The translations under genes and the position numbers were made by a program. This document shows positions 18,823 to 27,212 of a DNA stretch of 64,000 nt, in pieces; the first letter of the stretch is position 1, and every line of letters begins with the position of its first letter. The notes below the pieces were generated by a model. It was given only the letters and a program-made list of their open reading frames with translations, made no database searches and was not told the DNA's origin. The DNA is taken from the NCBI GenBank assembly GCA_016214895.1, contig JACRMR010000023.1, positions 1 through 64,000 on the forward strand, in the 5' to 3' direction. The DNA is from a candidate division KSB1 bacterium (lineage in GTDB: Bacteria > Electryoneota > RPQS01).

Positions 18823-19989
18823 TCAGTTACCAACAGTTATGCTAATTAACTTGAAGGCGATTAGCTCGCGGAACAGTTCATTCGTCTTGTCCGTAAGTCG
18901 ATCTTGCTCAAATGTTATGTATCCAATGTCGCTGTAATTCGTTGCGAGGCTCACCTTATCTTCCTTGAAGACAATTATCTTGCGGTCGTAAAGAAACGAT
19001 GACGCACCGAGTTCGAAGACTACATTCTCACTGGGTCTCCACAACGGCTTGCCGTCCTTGTCCGTCAACTCCTCATCAGCCGTGAAGATCAGAATCGCTG
19101 CACCGCACTCATTCATGACGTCCGCAACCTTCTGAGAAATCGGTCGTCCCGCGTTTGCTTCTCTTATGGCAATCTTGTATGGGATGCCATACTGCTTCAG
19201 GATCCCTTCAAGTTGTTCGAGCGGGCGCTTGTTCTTTCCATGAGCAATAAAAATTGCTCTTCTAGCACCCGCCTGTGGTTCTCCTTTTTGCGGGGGGCGG
19301 GTACTGGCGTCTGCGAGCTGGCGTACATCACTTTGCACGTCATCTTCCGCGATCATTGCGGTTTCAGGCGGCGGATCTGGGAACTGAACTGCAGTGTTGT
19401 CCAAGTCAACATACGTCGAGTCCTTCACACGCCTGAAGAAACCTACGAAGTCAGCGCTTTTCTTCAACAATTCGAATGTTCGAGCAGTAGCATCAGAACC
19501 AACCCCCATCTCTTCAAGTACGTTTTTCGCAATAGTATCTTGTGGGAACTTGGAATTGTTGTACTTTGTTAAAAACTCCCGAATCACTCGCGGCTTCAGA
19601 CATGCTTCACGCAACGCAGCTCTTTCATCACCCTCCTCGGTAGGCGCAACCACTCGACGCCCAAGGGGCGTTAGCGAAATCGTCGAAGCGTTATATGCAC
19701 CGTCGGTGAGACCGTATGCCACAGCGGCACCGGTCATCCTTCGGAAAAGCAAGCCACCCGGTTCCAATTCCATCGCTTCCGCTACTCGAAGTGGCTTAGT
19801 CGCGTCCTTGCCAAAATTGTCCGCAATCGCACGCGGGACTCTAACAGCATCTTCAAGTGAGAATCCTGGAATATCAGTTTGCCGAACGTATGCCCGGCTC
19901 CGATTTTCCTCAGGATCTCTCTTGTTTGTCTTCGTCTTTGTCGTGCTCCGCTTGCTCGCGCGCCGGATCTTAGATATAGGCTTCTTCAC
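18823..19989 (-). CDS. TIR-like (CAP12/PF10137-type) domain protein, candidate defence effector
   Basis: A 388-residue protein. Residues ~245-385 resemble the TIR-like domain once called 'predicted nucleotide-binding': RAIFIAHGKNKRPLEQLEG, the EANAGRPISQKV loop, AAILIFTADEELTDKDG and ENVVFELGASSFLYDRK, whose Glu is a candidate NADase residue. Residues ~40-215 look like a double winged-helix region resembling DUF5343 (LTPLGRRVVAPTEEGDERAAL). The first ~35 residues are Lys/Arg-rich. Relatives with this TIR domain act as NAD-cleaving antiphage effectors. The GTG start is preceded by GAGGAG at 9 nt. The gene is visibly A+T-richer than its neighbours, sits between dnaK and clpB and is flanked by hairpin repeats, which suggests acquisition. 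Activity is inferred. Confidence 0.8.
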   Translation of the reverse strand: MKKPISKIRRASKRSTTKTKTNKRDPEENRSRAYVRQTDIPGFSLEDAVRVPRAIADNFGKDATKPLRVAEAMELEPGGLLFRRMTGAAVAYGLTDGAYNASTISLTPLGRRVVAPTEEGDERAALREACLKPRVIREFLTKYNNSKFPQDTIAKNVLEEMGVGSDATARTFELLKKSADFVGFFRRVKDSTYVDLDNTAVQFPDPPPETAMIAEDDVQSDVRQLADASTRPPQKGEPQAGARRAIFIAHGKNKRPLEQLEGILKQYGIPYKIAIREANAGRPISQKVADVMNECGAAILIFTADEELTDKDGKPLWRPSENVVFELGASSFLYDRKIIVFKEDKVSLATNYSDIGYITFEQDRLTDKTNELFRELIAFKLISITVGN

Positions 19990-20080
19990 AGGGAATTGCT
20001 CCTCGCTATTTGTGATTGAACTCTCCTCGCTGCGACATGTTCAGCCCATGCCCCGCTCGGAATGAATGCTTGGTATTCCA

Positions 20081-20114
20081 GATTCCGGGCACCCGCGGAC
20101 GGGTGCCTCGGCGG
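20081..20114 (+). repeat. GATTCCGG-type hairpin repeat (variant stem)
   Basis: GATTCCGG is followed by GCACCCGCGGACGGGTGC, a strong hairpin, and then CTCGGCGG. The inner stem differs completely from other copies while the outer arms are conserved. It is followed at 20129-20154 by a GGCACG/CGTGCC hairpin like the one at 419-445. Confidence 0.55.
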
Positions 20115-20173
20115 ATGTGCGTTGGCGGGGCACGTCAGGCCTCAAGAGCGTGCCGCCGCAAAGAATGTCCCGA

Positions 20174-20224
20174 GCGCATGTCGATGCGGCGCTACAAAGA
20201 TCGCGCACGGCTGTGCGGCGCTAC
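20174..20224 (-). repeat. Two adjacent GTAG-headed REP-like hairpins (GCGCCGCA type)
   Basis: Read on the minus strand, both units start GTAGCGCCGCA. One (20224-20203) continues with CAGCCGTGCGC; the other (20195-20174) continues with TCGACATGCGC. In each, the GCGC(C)GCA arm pairs with TGCGC. Related copies occur at 23141-23152, 24351-24371 and 63597-63769. Confidence 0.6.
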
Positions 20225-20262
20225 GGTTGTTCATCTATCATCTCTCATCTATCGCGAGGGGC

Positions 20263-20284
20263 GGGCGATGCAATCAGCCCCTAC
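20263..20284 (-). repeat. GTAG-headed REP-like hairpin (GGGGCTGATTGCATC type)
   Basis: On the minus strand it reads GTAGGGGCTGATTGCATC then GCCC. GGGC and GAT pair with ATC and GCCC around a TGC loop with one bulged T. Other copies are at 22554-22575 (plus strand), 23155-23176, 24295-24316 and 24414-24435. Confidence 0.6.
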
Positions 20285-20340
20285 GGTCGGGCTTTCACGT
20301 TTCAAATTTCACGCCTTCAAAATTTTTTCCTCCCCCCCTG

Positions 20341-20361
20341 CCCCCCACAAGATGTGGGGGG
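20341..20361. repeat. CCCCCCAC/GTGGGGGG hairpin
   Basis: A perfect 8-bp stem with a five-base loop ending GAT, the third copy of the hairpin seen at 276-296 and 358-378. It lies 21 bp downstream of the dnaK stop on the minus strand, so it may help terminate dnaK transcription. Confidence 0.6.
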
Positions 20362-20381
20362 GAATCAGAGGGGTGGCGGAG

Positions 20382-22286
20382 TCACTTCTTCTTCGTTTCG
20401 TCCACGACTTCGGCGTCGGCGTACTCGACATCGTCGCCCTTGTTGGAACCACTTGACTCGGCCTGCGGCTCCGCTTGCGGTTCGGCTTGCTGCTGCTGCT
20501 GATAGAGACTGGGCGCGATCTGTGTCCATGTTTCGTTCAGCGCATCACTGGCCGATTTTATCTCCGTGAAGTCACGCCCTTCGAGGGCTTTTTTCACGCG
20601 ACCGACCGCGGCCTCTAACTTGGACTTGTTGTCGCCCGTGAGTTTGTCGCCGAGTTCAGTCATTTGTCGTTCGGTCTGGAAGGCGAGCGCGTCGGCGGTA
20701 TTGCGGATCTCAGCTTCCTCGCGGCGCTTGCGGTCTTCGTCGGCGTGCGCTTTCGCATCGCCCTTCATGCGCTCGATCTCTTCTTTCGTGAGGCCGCTCG
20801 AGTGCGTAATTTTGATGGATTGCTCGCGGTTCGTGGCCTTGTCCTTGGCCGTCACGGACAGAATGCCGTTGGCGTCGATGTCGAACGTGACTTCGATCTG
20901 CGGAATGCCGCGCGGCGCCGGCGGAATGCCGTCGAGCTGGAATTTGCCGATGGACTTGTTGTCAATCGCCATCGGCCGCTCGCCTTGCAGGACGTGAATT
21001 TCCACCGACGGTTGACTGTCGGACGCTGTCGAGAAGATCTCCGTTCGCCGTGTGGGAATCGTGGTGTTGGCGTCGATTAGTTTGGTCAGCACACCGCCCA
21101 TGGTTTCGATGCCCAGCGACAGCGGCGTCACGTCGAGCAGCACCACATCATGCACGTCGCCGGTGAGAATCCCGCCCTGAATCGCCGCGCCCACGGCCAC
21201 GACTTCGTCGGGGTTAACGCCACGATGGGGGTCCTTGCCGAAATATTCTTTGACGACGTCGATAATGCGCGGCATGCGGGTCGAACCGCCGACCATAATC
21301 ACCTCGTCGATGTCCTTCGGCGACAGGCCCGCGTCGCGCAGGGCCTTCTTCGTCGGCTCGATGGAGCGCTGCACGAGGTCTTCCGTCAGCTCCTGAAATT
21401 TCGCGCGCGTGACGGTCATGTCGAGGTGCTTCGGGCCGTCGGCGGTGGCCGTGATGAAGGGCAGATTGACCTGCGCCTGCGTCTGGCCGGAGAGTTCGCA
21501 CTTGGCCTTCTCACTGGCTTCGCGCAGCCGCTGGAGCGCCATCGGGTCTTTGCGCAGGTCGATGCCTTCGGCCTTCTTGAACTCCTCGGCGAGGTAGTCG
21601 ATCAGGCGCATGTCCCAGTCGTCGCCGCCGAGGTGCGTATCGCCGTTGGTGGACTTTACTTCAAACACGCCATCGCCGAGTTCGAGGATTGAAATATCGA
21701 ACGTGCCGCCGCCGAGGTCATAAACGGCGATCTTCTCGTCCTTCTTCTTGTCGAGACCATAGGCGAGCGCGGCGGCGGTCGGCTCGTTGATGATGCGCAG
21801 CACTTCGAGGCCCGCGACGAGGCCCGCGTCTTTCGTCGCCTGCCGCTGCGTGTCGTTGAAGTAGGCTGGTACCGTGATGACGGCCTTGGTCACCTTCTCG
21901 CCGAGATAATCTTCCGCGGCCTGCTTCATCTTTTGCAGCACCATGGCGGAGATTTCCGGCGGCGTGTAGTCTTTGTCGTCGATCTTGATCTTGACTTGAC
22001 CATCGGAGGACACCACGTCGTAGGGGACGCGCTTCATCTCTTCGCTGACCTCGTGGATCTGGCGGCCCATGAAGCGCTTGATGGAATAGACGGTCTTCTT
22101 CGGGTTGGTGACGGCCTGCCGCTTGGCCGCCGCGCCGACGAGTCGCTCGCCGCTCTTGGAGAAGCCGACGACGGAGGGTGTGGTGCGGGCGCCTTCGGAA
22201 TTCGGGATGACGACGGGTTCGCCGCCTTCGATGACCGCGACACAGGAGTTGGTGGTGCCGAGGTCGATGCCGATGATTTTGGACAT
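20382..22286 (-). CDS. dnaK: Chaperone protein DnaK (Hsp70)
   Basis: ATP-dependent Hsp70 chaperone. The ATPase domain starts [18 protein letters not shown]. Phosphate-binding and hinge motifs are visible ([14 protein letters not shown] near residue 195, [10 protein letters not shown] near 335). The linker region [14 protein letters not shown] (~390) leads into the substrate-binding domain, followed by a helical lid and a Gln/Glu-rich tail ending in VVDETKKK. The length of 634 residues is standard. No grpE, dnaJ or hrcA is adjacent and I could not find a CIRCE inverted repeat upstream. It shares strand and neighbourhood with clpB, its functional partner. Confidence 0.98.
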   Translation of the reverse strand: MSKIIGIDLGTTNSCVAVIEGGEPVVIPNSEGARTTPSVVGFSKSGERLVGAAAKRQAVTNPKKTVYSIKRFMGRQIHEVSEEMKRVPYDVVSSDGQVKIKIDDKDYTPPEISAMVLQKMKQAAEDYLGEKVTKAVITVPAYFNDTQRQATKDAGLVAGLEVLRIINEPTAAALAYGLDKKKDEKIAVYDLGGGTFDISILELGDGVFEVKSTNGDTHLGGDDWDMRLIDYLAEEFKKAEGIDLRKDPMALQRLREASEKAKCELSGQTQAQVNLPFITATADGPKHLDMTVTRAKFQELTEDLVQRSIEPTKKALRDAGLSPKDIDEVIMVGGSTRMPRIIDVVKEYFGKDPHRGVNPDEVVAVGAAIQGGILTGDVHDVVLLDVTPLSLGIETMGGVLTKLIDANTTIPTRRTEIFSTASDSQPSVEIHVLQGERPMAIDNKSIGKFQLDGIPPAPRGIPQIEVTFDIDANGILSVTAKDKATNREQSIKITHSSGLTKEEIERMKGDAKAHADEDRKRREEAEIRNTADALAFQTERQMTELGDKLTGDNKSKLEAAVGRVKKALEGRDFTEIKSASDALNETWTQIAPSLYQQQQQAEPQAEPQAESSGSNKGDDVEYADAEVVDETKKK

Positions 22287-22707
22287 GTTCGTTATCTCTG
22301 GGTTAGTTGATGGTCGAAGTTGAACCTAATTCTCGAACAATATCTATGCAAGGATGGTTCCAGTGCATTTTAGTAATTATAAATATTGCAGATAAAACAA
22401 AGGCACACGCGATGTGTGCCGAAAAATACGCCAATATGGCAGAGTTAGTGCATTACCTGAGGTCAGAATGGCAGAAGTTCAGGCGGGAGCGAGGCTTAGA
22501 GGAGGAAGAGGCCGAAGCGATGAACGCGGAACGATGAACGATGAAATCCGAGGGTAGGGGTTGATTGCATCGCCCGCGCGTCTGCAATTCCTGTAGCCGC
22601 GGCCCCACGTGGCTGTCTCTTTGTCGCGCCGCAGGGATCTGCGCTCGAGATTTCGCGGCCTACAATCTTGAATACGCCAGTTTCCCCTTGCCGCAATTTC
22701 GGGCAAT
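22287..22707. other. A+T-rich leader region of dnaK with hairpin and REP
   Basis: The first ~180 bases next to dnaK are A+T-rich and probably hold its promoter, which I could not place with confidence. GGCACAC (22402-22408) pairs with GTGTGCC (22414-22420) and on the minus strand is followed by TTTGTTTT, so it can act as a leftward terminator. A plus-strand frame from ATG 22412 to TGA 22537 (41 codons, AAAGG 8 nt upstream) encodes a charged helical peptide and could be a small gene, but support is weak. A GTAG-headed REP lies at 22554-22575. Confidence 0.45.
22554..22575 (+). repeat. GTAG-headed REP-like hairpin (GGGGYTGATTGCATC type)
   Basis: Reads GTAGGGGTTGATTGCATC then GCCC on the plus strand. 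It is the same element as 20263-20284 but in the opposite orientation. Confidence 0.55.
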
Positions 22708-22836
22708 TCAGCACTCAATCGTACACACGTCAGTCCACGGCTCGTTGCGGAAGTCCGCCGGGACATTCCACTCGTGCGCGCAGAGTTCGCAAGTCAGTGT
22801 CATCCTCCGCGCATTGGGGCACGCACGGAAGAACAC
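22708..22836 (-). CDS. Possible 42-residue Cys-rich (zinc-ribbon-like) small protein
   Basis: An open frame from GTG 22836 to TGA encodes 42 residues with cysteines near positions 6, 16, 19, 38 and 42. It contains MTLTCELCAHEWNVPADF and ends WTDVCTIEC. The CxxC pair followed by His/Trp and two later cysteines resembles a small zinc finger. There is no ATG start and no strong Shine-Dalgarno sequence, so it may be the 3' remnant of a longer gene; the frame stays open upstream for about 20 more codons. The hairpin at 22402-22420 could terminate it. No family is recognised. Confidence 0.3.
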   Translation of the reverse strand: MFFRACPNARRMTLTCELCAHEWNVPADFRNEPWTDVCTIEC

Positions 22837-23172
22837 CGCCGGCGGATGCGGATTGAGAACCGGGAAACGATTCGATTTAGCAGGTGAAGAGGTCGGTCAT
22901 GCCGGACTGGGGTACTGGAACCCGCCACGGCAAATCGGCTTTATCGTTCATCGCTCACCGAACCGAGCGCATAGCGGTGCGGGCTCGTTGCCGAAATGAT
23001 TTCGCTGAGGCACCCGTCCCCGGGGGCCCGGAATCTGAGAAGGAACCTACAGCGGCGATGAAAATTGGGGCACGACTCACTCCGATTCCGGCGGGGTGGG
23101 GGCACCCCGCTCGGCGGATTTTGATTTGGGCAACAAGCCCGTGCGGCGCTACGCGGGCGATGCGATCAGCCC
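22837..23172. other. Repeat-bearing spacer
   Basis: No gene is supported. It contains a GATTCCGGC-type hairpin (23084-23117) and two GTAG-headed units (23141-23152 and 23155-23176), the last overlapping the stop codon of the next gene. Confidence 0.6.
23084..23117 (+). repeat. GATTCCGGC-type hairpin repeat
   Basis: GATTCCGGCGGGGTG and CACCCCGCTCGGCGG form the arms, with GCGGGGTG/CACCCCGC pairing around a short G-rich loop. Confidence 0.6.
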
Positions 23173-23176
23173 CTAC
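23155..23176 (-). repeat. GTAG-headed REP overlapping a stop codon
   Basis: On the minus strand the element starts GTAGGGGCTGATCGCATC and ends GCCC. The TAG inside its GTAG head is the stop codon of the oxidoreductase gene at 23173-24168. A GCGCCGCA-type unit (23141-23152) follows immediately. Confidence 0.65.
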
Positions 23177-24168
23177 GGGATCGTGATGACGACGGCTCCT
23201 GTTCGCTGTCCCGCTTCCACATAGCGGTGAGCGTCGGCCGCCTGCTCCAAGGGAAAGGTCCGGTCGACAACCGTGCGGATCACACCGGCCTCCGCAAGGT
23301 CTCGCAAGACCACCATGTATTCGGGCTTTTCGGCGGCAATCGCACAGATGACTTTCTTGCTCCCGGAGATCGAAGTGCGAAGCATTTGCAGGAGCTGCTT
23401 CGTTTTGAAGCTTGCCAGCAGATAACGGCCATTGGCGGTCAGCGAAGCTTTGCAGCGGGAAAATGAACTCCTGCCCAAGACGTCAAAGATCAGATCGTAG
23501 CGATTGCCGCTTTGAGTGAAATCCGCTTTGGTGTAATCGACGACGTGGTCCGCTCCCAGCGCTTTGACGAAACTCAGGCGTGGCGTGCCGCAGACTCCGG
23601 TCACTTCCGCCCGGTAATATCGGGCAAGTTGCAGGGCCATGGAACCGATCCCGCCGGACGCGCCGTTGATCAGGACCTTGTGTCCGCTTCTGATGTCCGC
23701 CTTCTTGAGGAGGCTCAGCGCCATGATCCCGCCATAGGGTACGGCGCACGCTTCCGCGAACGACATGTTGTTCGGCTTCAGTCCTACGGTTCCGCTTTCG
23801 GGCAGGCACAAGTACTCGGCATTGGCCCCCATCTTCATGCCAGTATATGCAAAAACCTCGTCACCGACTTTGAATTTCGTTACGCTCCTCCCGATCGCCG
23901 CGACCGTCCCGGACAATTCACTGCCCAGAATCGGCTTCTTCGGCGTGCTGAAACCGAACGCGAATCGTGCCGGCAGCCAGAGGAGCAGGGGCATGTTGAA
24001 CTCTCGAGAAGACAAGTTGCCGAAGTTTCGAGCCGTCAAGTCGCCGTAATTCACCGCCGCGGCTCGTACTCGAATCAGGACTTCACTGGCCTTCGGAACC
24101 GGAGTCGCGACTTCGCTAAGCCGGAGTACATCCGGCGGTCCATAGCGCGTGTAGGTGATCGCTTTCAT
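23173..24168 (-). CDS. Zinc-independent MDR-superfamily oxidoreductase (quinone oxidoreductase-like)
   Basis: A 331-residue medium-chain dehydrogenase/reductase: a GroES-like N-terminal domain (ITYTRYGPPDVLRLSEV; the ILGSELSGTVAAIG block near residue 80) and a Rossmann domain with VLINGASGGIGSMALQLARYY near residue 166. Residues that bind catalytic zinc in alcohol dehydrogenases are not evident, so an NAD(P)H:quinone or enone reductase role is more likely. Substrate is unknown. Its stop codon TAG is supplied by a REP element. It appears monocistronic between repeat-rich spacers. Confidence 0.88.
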   Translation of the reverse strand: MKAITYTRYGPPDVLRLSEVATPVPKASEVLIRVRAAAVNYGDLTARNFGNLSSREFNMPLLLWLPARFAFGFSTPKKPILGSELSGTVAAIGRSVTKFKVGDEVFAYTGMKMGANAEYLCLPESGTVGLKPNNMSFAEACAVPYGGIMALSLLKKADIRSGHKVLINGASGGIGSMALQLARYYRAEVTGVCGTPRLSFVKALGADHVVDYTKADFTQSGNRYDLIFDVLGRSSFSRCKASLTANGRYLLASFKTKQLLQMLRTSISGSKKVICAIAAEKPEYMVVLRDLAEAGVIRTVVDRTFPLEQAADAHRYVEAGQRTGAVVITIP

Positions 24169-24469
24169 GGGTCTCCCTCCTCGAACATGGCATCACGCAA
24201 TGACGAGTGCAGCACGTGCCGCCGCGAATGAACCGGTTTCATCGCTGATCGTTTTGGAGTCGTCTATCATCTATCAGCTCTCATCGATCAAAACGGGCGA
24301 TGCAATCGGCCCCTACGGAAAGGCCTTCAGCGTTGATCGTTTCCGAGATCGCGCACTCTGTGCGGCGCTACGGCGTATTCACCCCACATCTATCAGCTCT
24401 CAACGATCAAAACGGGCGATGCAATCGGCCCGTACAGCTCGGAGTCATCTATCATCTCTCATCGATCAT
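24169..24469. repeat. Cluster of GTAG REPs and ATCTATCATC-type words
   Basis: A ~45-bp block built on CTATCAGCTCTCATCGATCA, then AAAACGGGCGATGCAATCGG, is present twice (24270-24316 and 24389-24435). Its second part is the minus-strand GATTGCATCGCCC-type REP. A GCGCCGCA-type unit lies between them (24351-24371). The right part is a degenerate TATCATCTCTCATCGATC tract running into the stop codon of the CMD-family gene. No gene is seen. Confidence 0.65.
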
Positions 24470-25117
24470 CTATTTGATGCTCTTCCACAACCGCCAGATC
24501 TCGGCGCGGTGCGGCTCGTCCAGCCAGCCCTCGACGGTGTGCAACACCAGCTCGACTTCGTCGTGCGTGGCGCCGAGATTGAGCGCGCCGCGGATGTGCG
24601 AGTGCAGTTGGCGCGGGAAGCCCTGCACGGCCAGTGCGGCGATTTCGAGCAGTTCGCGCCAGTGCGGCGGCAGTCCGGGGCGTGACATCACGAGCCCATA
24701 ACCGACCATCACGGTCCACGCTTCGAGTTCGGGCGAAATGGCCAGCAGATTCGTGCGCAGCTTCTCAACACTGCCCGCATACACTTTGGCCTGCAAGTCA
24801 TAGCCGCGATGCAGCCACACTTGACTGAAGCTCTCTTCGAGTTCGCGCGGATCGCCGGTCAGCGTCGCGTTGAAGACCTCGTGAATCTGAAAGAAGGCTT
24901 CGAGCGACGTCTGAAATCCGGCCAGCAGGAGCAGTTGCAGCGCGGCTTCGCGCAGCGCGGCCTGATCGAGTTGACGGTCGCGGTAGTGTTCAAGCAACCG
25001 CTTCGCTTCCGGATTCTGCGGCGTGAGCCACATCACCGAGAGTGCCGTCAGATAGATCAGCGTCTCGTAGTCGGGGTGCCGCTGGGCGGAGCTGATCGCG
25101 CGGTCGGCAGATCTCAT
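24470..25117 (-). CDS. Carboxymuconolactone decarboxylase (CMD)-family protein
   Basis: A 215-residue mostly helical protein. Its C-terminal half matches the CMD/AhpD-like fold (HWRELLEIAALAVQG, LHSHIRGALNLGATHDEVELVLHT). The N-terminal half carries a degenerate, possibly duplicated, copy (AALREAALQLLLLAGF). The CxxC redox pair of AhpD is absent, so a peroxidase-reductase role is unlikely. The ATG overlaps the hutH stop as ATGA, suggesting co-expression with histidine ammonia-lyase. Its stop lies at the edge of an ATCTATCATC repeat tract. Confidence 0.8.
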   Translation of the reverse strand: MRSADRAISSAQRHPDYETLIYLTALSVMWLTPQNPEAKRLLEHYRDRQLDQAALREAALQLLLLAGFQTSLEAFFQIHEVFNATLTGDPRELEESFSQVWLHRGYDLQAKVYAGSVEKLRTNLLAISPELEAWTVMVGYGLVMSRPGLPPHWRELLEIAALAVQGFPRQLHSHIRGALNLGATHDEVELVLHTVEGWLDEPHRAEIWRLWKSIK

Positions 25118-26682
25118 TCCAGCGGAACCGCCGCGCTCACGGCTGCGAGCAGTTCACCGTCGCGCACCAGTTCAATCGCCTTTTCCATGTCGCCGGCGAG
25201 GACGCGGTCGCGTGTCAGGACCGGTATACTTTTGCGAAGGAATTCGTGCGCGGCTTGTGAACCTCGTCCGAGCATCGCGTGGGGCACATTCTCCTTCCGC
25301 AGATCAACCGCCTGTGCGGCGCAGAGCAGCTCAATCGCGACGACACGCTCGATATTCTCGAGGATTTGCATGGCCTGCCGCGCGCCGTGGGTGCCCATCG
25401 AGACGATGTCCTCTTGATTCTCGGAGGTGGGAATCGTGTCGATGGAAGCGGGGTGGGCAAGCACCTTGCTTTCGGCGACGAGCGCGGATGCGGTATAGCT
25501 CGCGATCATGAATCCCGATTCGACTCCCGGCTTGCGAGCGAGATAGGGAGTCAAGCCGAAGTTCAGGTGTCGATCCATCAGCCGCGAGACTCGTCGTTCG
25601 CTGAGATTGCCGAGTTCGCACAAGAGGATCTTCATGTAGTCCACGGGCAGACCGATGGGATCGCCATGGAAATTACCGCCGGACAAGACTTCGCCGGCGT
25701 CGGCAAACACGAGCGGATTGTCGGTGACGGAGTTGATTTCCGTCTCGATGGCGCACCGTACGTGCGCCAGTCCGTCGCGAGCGGCTCCGGCGATTTGCGG
25801 AGCGCAGCGAATGCTGTAGGCATCCTGCACGCGTTGCGGATCGGAGTCGGCGAGTTCGCTGCCTTGCAACAGCGCGAGCAGGTTGTTGGCGACAGTCGCG
25901 TGTCCCGTGTGCGGCCGCAGTTTCGCGATGCGCGGATCGAACGCCGTGCGCACGCCGCAGGTCGCCTCGATGTGCAGCGCGAGCGCGATATCATGCGCTT
26001 TCAGCAAGGCCTCCGCACGCAACAGCGTGAGCAGCGCGATGGCGGTCATGATCTGCACGCCGTTATTGAGCGCGAGTCCCTCCTTGGCTTCCAGCACGAC
26101 GCGCTCGATTCCGGCCTTATGCATCGCCTGATAGCCGGACATGCGCACACCTTGGTACCACGCTTCGCCGGAGTCCTCCTCGGTATCGCGGTCCGGATCG
26201 CGAGAGAGCACAATCGCGATGTGCGAGAGCGGAGCGAGATCGCCGGACGCCCCGAGCGAACCTTGCGCGGGGACAATCGGAATCACGCCGCGGTTGAGCA
26301 TCTCCAGGATGGTCTCAATTACGCGCGGCCGAATGCCGGAATAGCCCTGCGCGAGGGCGTTGGCGCGCAGCAGCATCGCGGCGCGGACAATTTTCGGTGG
26401 GAGCGGATGGCCGACCCCCGCGCAATGCGAGACGATCAAATTGCGCGAAACACGACGGGCCTCGGAAATCGAGAAGCGTTCGCTTTTCAGACTTCCGAAG
26501 CCCGTGTTGATTCCATAAACAGCGGGCGCGGCGTCAGCCGCCGCACCGAGCTTTTCGATCCATTTGCACGCCGGCAGCATCTGTTCGGCCGCCGTCGGAC
26601 TAAGTGCTGCCGGTTCGCCCGCGGCGACGGCGGCCACCGCCTCCGGCGTCAGCGAATGGCCATCCACGACAATGGTAGCCAA
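25114..26682 (-). CDS. hutH: Histidine ammonia-lyase
   Basis: Deaminates L-histidine to urocanate. The self-processing MIO prosthetic-group triad Ala-Ser-Gly is in GSLGASGDLAPLSHIA near residue 145. The INTGFGSL motif near residue 58 and the NFHGDPIGLPVDY block near residue 335 are typical of HAL. The length of 522 residues is normal. The start appears to be TTG, preceded by an AGGGGG-rich Shine-Dalgarno sequence. No hutU, hutI or hutG is nearby; an aminomutase or another aromatic ammonia-lyase is possible, but HAL fits best. Confidence 0.92.
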   Translation of the reverse strand: MATIVVDGHSLTPEAVAAVAAGEPAALSPTAAEQMLPACKWIEKLGAAADAAPAVYGINTGFGSLKSERFSISEARRVSRNLIVSHCAGVGHPLPPKIVRAAMLLRANALAQGYSGIRPRVIETILEMLNRGVIPIVPAQGSLGASGDLAPLSHIAIVLSRDPDRDTEEDSGEAWYQGVRMSGYQAMHKAGIERVVLEAKEGLALNNGVQIMTAIALLTLLRAEALLKAHDIALALHIEATCGVRTAFDPRIAKLRPHTGHATVANNLLALLQGSELADSDPQRVQDAYSIRCAPQIAGAARDGLAHVRCAIETEINSVTDNPLVFADAGEVLSGGNFHGDPIGLPVDYMKILLCELGNLSERRVSRLMDRHLNFGLTPYLARKPGVESGFMIASYTASALVAESKVLAHPASIDTIPTSENQEDIVSMGTHGARQAMQILENIERVVAIELLCAAQAVDLRKENVPHAMLGRGSQAAHEFLRKSIPVLTRDRVLAGDMEKAIELVRDGELLAAVSAAVPLE

Positions 26683-26691
26683 GGCGCCCCC

Positions 26692-27093
26692 TTAACTTGA
26701 GACGCGGGATTTGTCCACGAAAACCGGCTGCCAGCCTTTCTCGGTCTTGACGACCACGCCGCCAGCCACTTTACCGGCCGGTGGCTCGACGTCGATCGTC
26801 TGAATCTGCGGATGCTTAATCAGGTCAATCAGTGCGACCGGGCGGGGGATCGCTCCGCCGGGAGTGGGCGGTTTGTGACCGGACGCCGAGAGCGAAGGTC
26901 GTCCGCCGGTCTTTTGCTGTGCGCGTTCGCGCGCGCCGACGGGATCAATGCCGTGGGCCTCGCGGAGTTTGTCGAGCTTCGCGCTGATGGCCTTGCGCGT
27001 CACGCCGAAGCGGTCCGCGAGTTCGGCCATGGGAACCTTGCCGTAGTTCTCCAGCAGATATTTTTCTTCCGCGGGAGTCCATTTCTTTGCCAT
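26692..27093 (-). CDS. Myb/SANT-like helix-turn-helix protein
   Basis: A 133-residue protein. Its first ~50 residues (MAKKWTPAEEKYLLENYG, then LADRFGVTRKAISAKLDKL) form a Myb-like tri-helical DNA-binding domain with the spaced Trp/hydrophobic pattern. A Pro/Gly-rich linker follows, then a short beta-rich tail (IDVEPPAGKVAGGVVV). The ATG at 27093 has a perfect AGGAGG eight bases upstream and is preferred to the GTG three codons earlier. It ends 9 bp before hutH, so it could regulate or be co-transcribed with the histidine genes. Target is unknown. Confidence 0.8.
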   Translation of the reverse strand: MAKKWTPAEEKYLLENYGKVPMAELADRFGVTRKAISAKLDKLREAHGIDPVGARERAQQKTGGRPSLSASGHKPPTPGGAIPRPVALIDLIKHPQIQTIDVEPPAGKVAGGVVVKTEKGWQPVFVDKSRVSS

Positions 27094-27190
27094 ATCGAGC
27101 ACCTCCTAAGGGGTTGAATTAGTCGGGGAACCAGGAACAAGTCGGGTTTCGGTCGGGTCGCGATACCCTGGCCCGGCGCGGCGGGCATGC

Positions 27191-27212
27191 GGGCGATGCC
27201 ATCGTCGGCTAC
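27191..27212 (-). repeat. GTAG-headed hairpin overlapping a stop codon
   Basis: On the minus strand it reads GTAGCCGACGATGGCATC then GCCC, with CGATGGCATCG self-complementary. TAG of its head is the stop codon of the C25-family gene at 27209-30931. Confidence 0.55.

Larger units (their letters stand above)
19990..20381. other. Repeat cluster between dnaK and the TIR-domain gene
   Basis: No gene is supported. The segment is almost wholly assembled from five different hairpin repeat types plus a TCATCTATCATCTC simple-word tract (20231-20252). The individual elements are listed separately. Confidence 0.7.

Noticed and set aside
16580-18937. Long plus-strand open frame opposite clpB
   Set aside because: It is the antisense shadow of the clpB reading frame, with no recognisable motif.
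20081-20361. CRISPR array
   Set aside because: The repeats are hairpins of different families with no regular spacing or unique spacers, and no cas genes are present.
18641-22560. CIRCE (HrcA) operators upstream of dnaK and clpB
   Set aside because: I looked for TTAGCACTC-N9-GAGTGCTAA in both leaders and saw none. The palindrome TTAGCACTGCTAA at 49985 is different and lies before a C25 gene.
22565-22999. 144-codon plus-strand frame
   Set aside because: It runs through REP and spacer sequence, has no Shine-Dalgarno sequence and no domain, and conflicts with the Cys-rich minus-strand frame.
25279-26700. Plus-strand open frame opposite hutH
   Set aside because: It mirrors hutH codon structure and has no independent start signal or family.
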